Shown: in pieces, positions 63,638-64,000 of the stretch
How positions within the stretch are numbered: the stretch's first letter is position 1
Layout: every line of letters starts with the position of its first letter
Origin: Lumbricus terrestris
Lineage: Eukaryota > Annelida > Clitellata > Crassiclitellata > Lumbricidae
Length of the DNA stretch: 64,000 nt
Assembly (NCBI GenBank): GCA_949752735.1
Contig: OX457036.1
Coordinates: forward strand, 16,974,933-17,038,932
Direction: 5' to 3'
Translations under genes and position numbers: made by a program
Notes under the pieces: generated by a model
Seen by the model: only the letters and a program-made list of their open reading frames with translations
Database searches by the model: none
What the model was told of the DNA's origin: nothing

Positions 63638-64000
63638 GTTAGTCGTTCAGATATTTTTTAACGATGCAGAAGTATATAATAAGAGCAGCTGGAGTTTTGA
63701 AGAGCATAAATTTGGAATGTCAAACAGTTGTGTGCACGAGTCTTCAAACCTACAGTGTATGTGTTCGGCACTTTCAAAGAGTGTTGTCATCAATTCTATT
63801 CTTGATTTGTAGTATTTTCCGTTTGTACCCCATTCTTATATTATGTGTGCAAAGAAAATCATGTTTCTACACCTCTCCTCTGTTGCAACTCGTACGTTTT
63901 GTGAACCCCATGTGTACATACAAATAAGCTTCTCTACCCGTTACAAAAGTTAGTTAGCTAAAGTCATTACCTATGAAGCATATATCTTACCGTAGGGTGC
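63638..64000 (+). other. Start of intron 2 of the prosaposin-like gene
   Basis: AT-rich sequence after the donor at 63638. No further saposin-type cysteine pattern is visible before the window ends. Confidence 0.6.

Overview
The window reads as nuclear DNA of an invertebrate deuterostome. An echinoderm is my best guess, but this is inference. The genes have GT-AG introns, no operons are visible, transposon debris is dense, microsatellites are very long, and the word ATAGGCCTA recurs throughout. No rRNA gene, functional tRNA gene, CRISPR array or prokaryotic gene was seen.

Two host genes can be supported, both on the + strand. (1) 21250-48263: a PIK3AP1 (BCAP)/BANK1/Dof-type signalling adaptor. 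I assembled it as 14 coding exons whose phases agree from ATG to stop (661 residues), with one uncertain acceptor at exon 3. It encodes an N-terminal TIR-like domain, the DBB (Dof/BCAP/BANK) Ig-like region, an ankyrin-type helical segment (LPTLLHFASKFGL), a PI3K-recruiting YLDM site, a run of small phase-1 exons rich in acid residues and tyrosine, a charged helical segment and a C-terminal SH3 ligand (PPIPAR). (2) 61704-63637 and beyond the right edge: the first two coding exons of a prosaposin-like gene (signal peptide plus saposin A-type domain).

Region by region. 1-21 kb is intergenic: tRNA-derived SINEs, minisatellites (25 bp and 49 bp units), a degenerate satellite of about 150 bp period, a large near-mirror tetranucleotide palindrome at 10.4-10.9 kb, and hAT-like non-autonomous elements. 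21-48 kb is the adaptor gene. Its first intron (8 kb) holds a Charlie-like hAT element, two giant tetranucleotide arrays, a 45-unit GGAA array, and a CR1/L2-like LINE nested inside a hAT MITE. Its second intron holds a rearranged mariner (DD37D spacing). 48-50 kb is the likely 3' UTR and a CT/TA array with another SINE. 50-61.7 kb is intergenic, with four further hAT-type elements that have clear target-site duplications (TSDs) or terminal inverted repeats, and a 990 bp inverted-repeat element. 61.7-64 kb is the start of the prosaposin-like gene.

The adaptor would act at the inner face of the membrane, linking tyrosine-kinase or Toll-type receptors to PI3-kinase. The prosaposin-like product would enter the secretory/lysosomal route. 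Nothing in the sequence ties the two genes together functionally.
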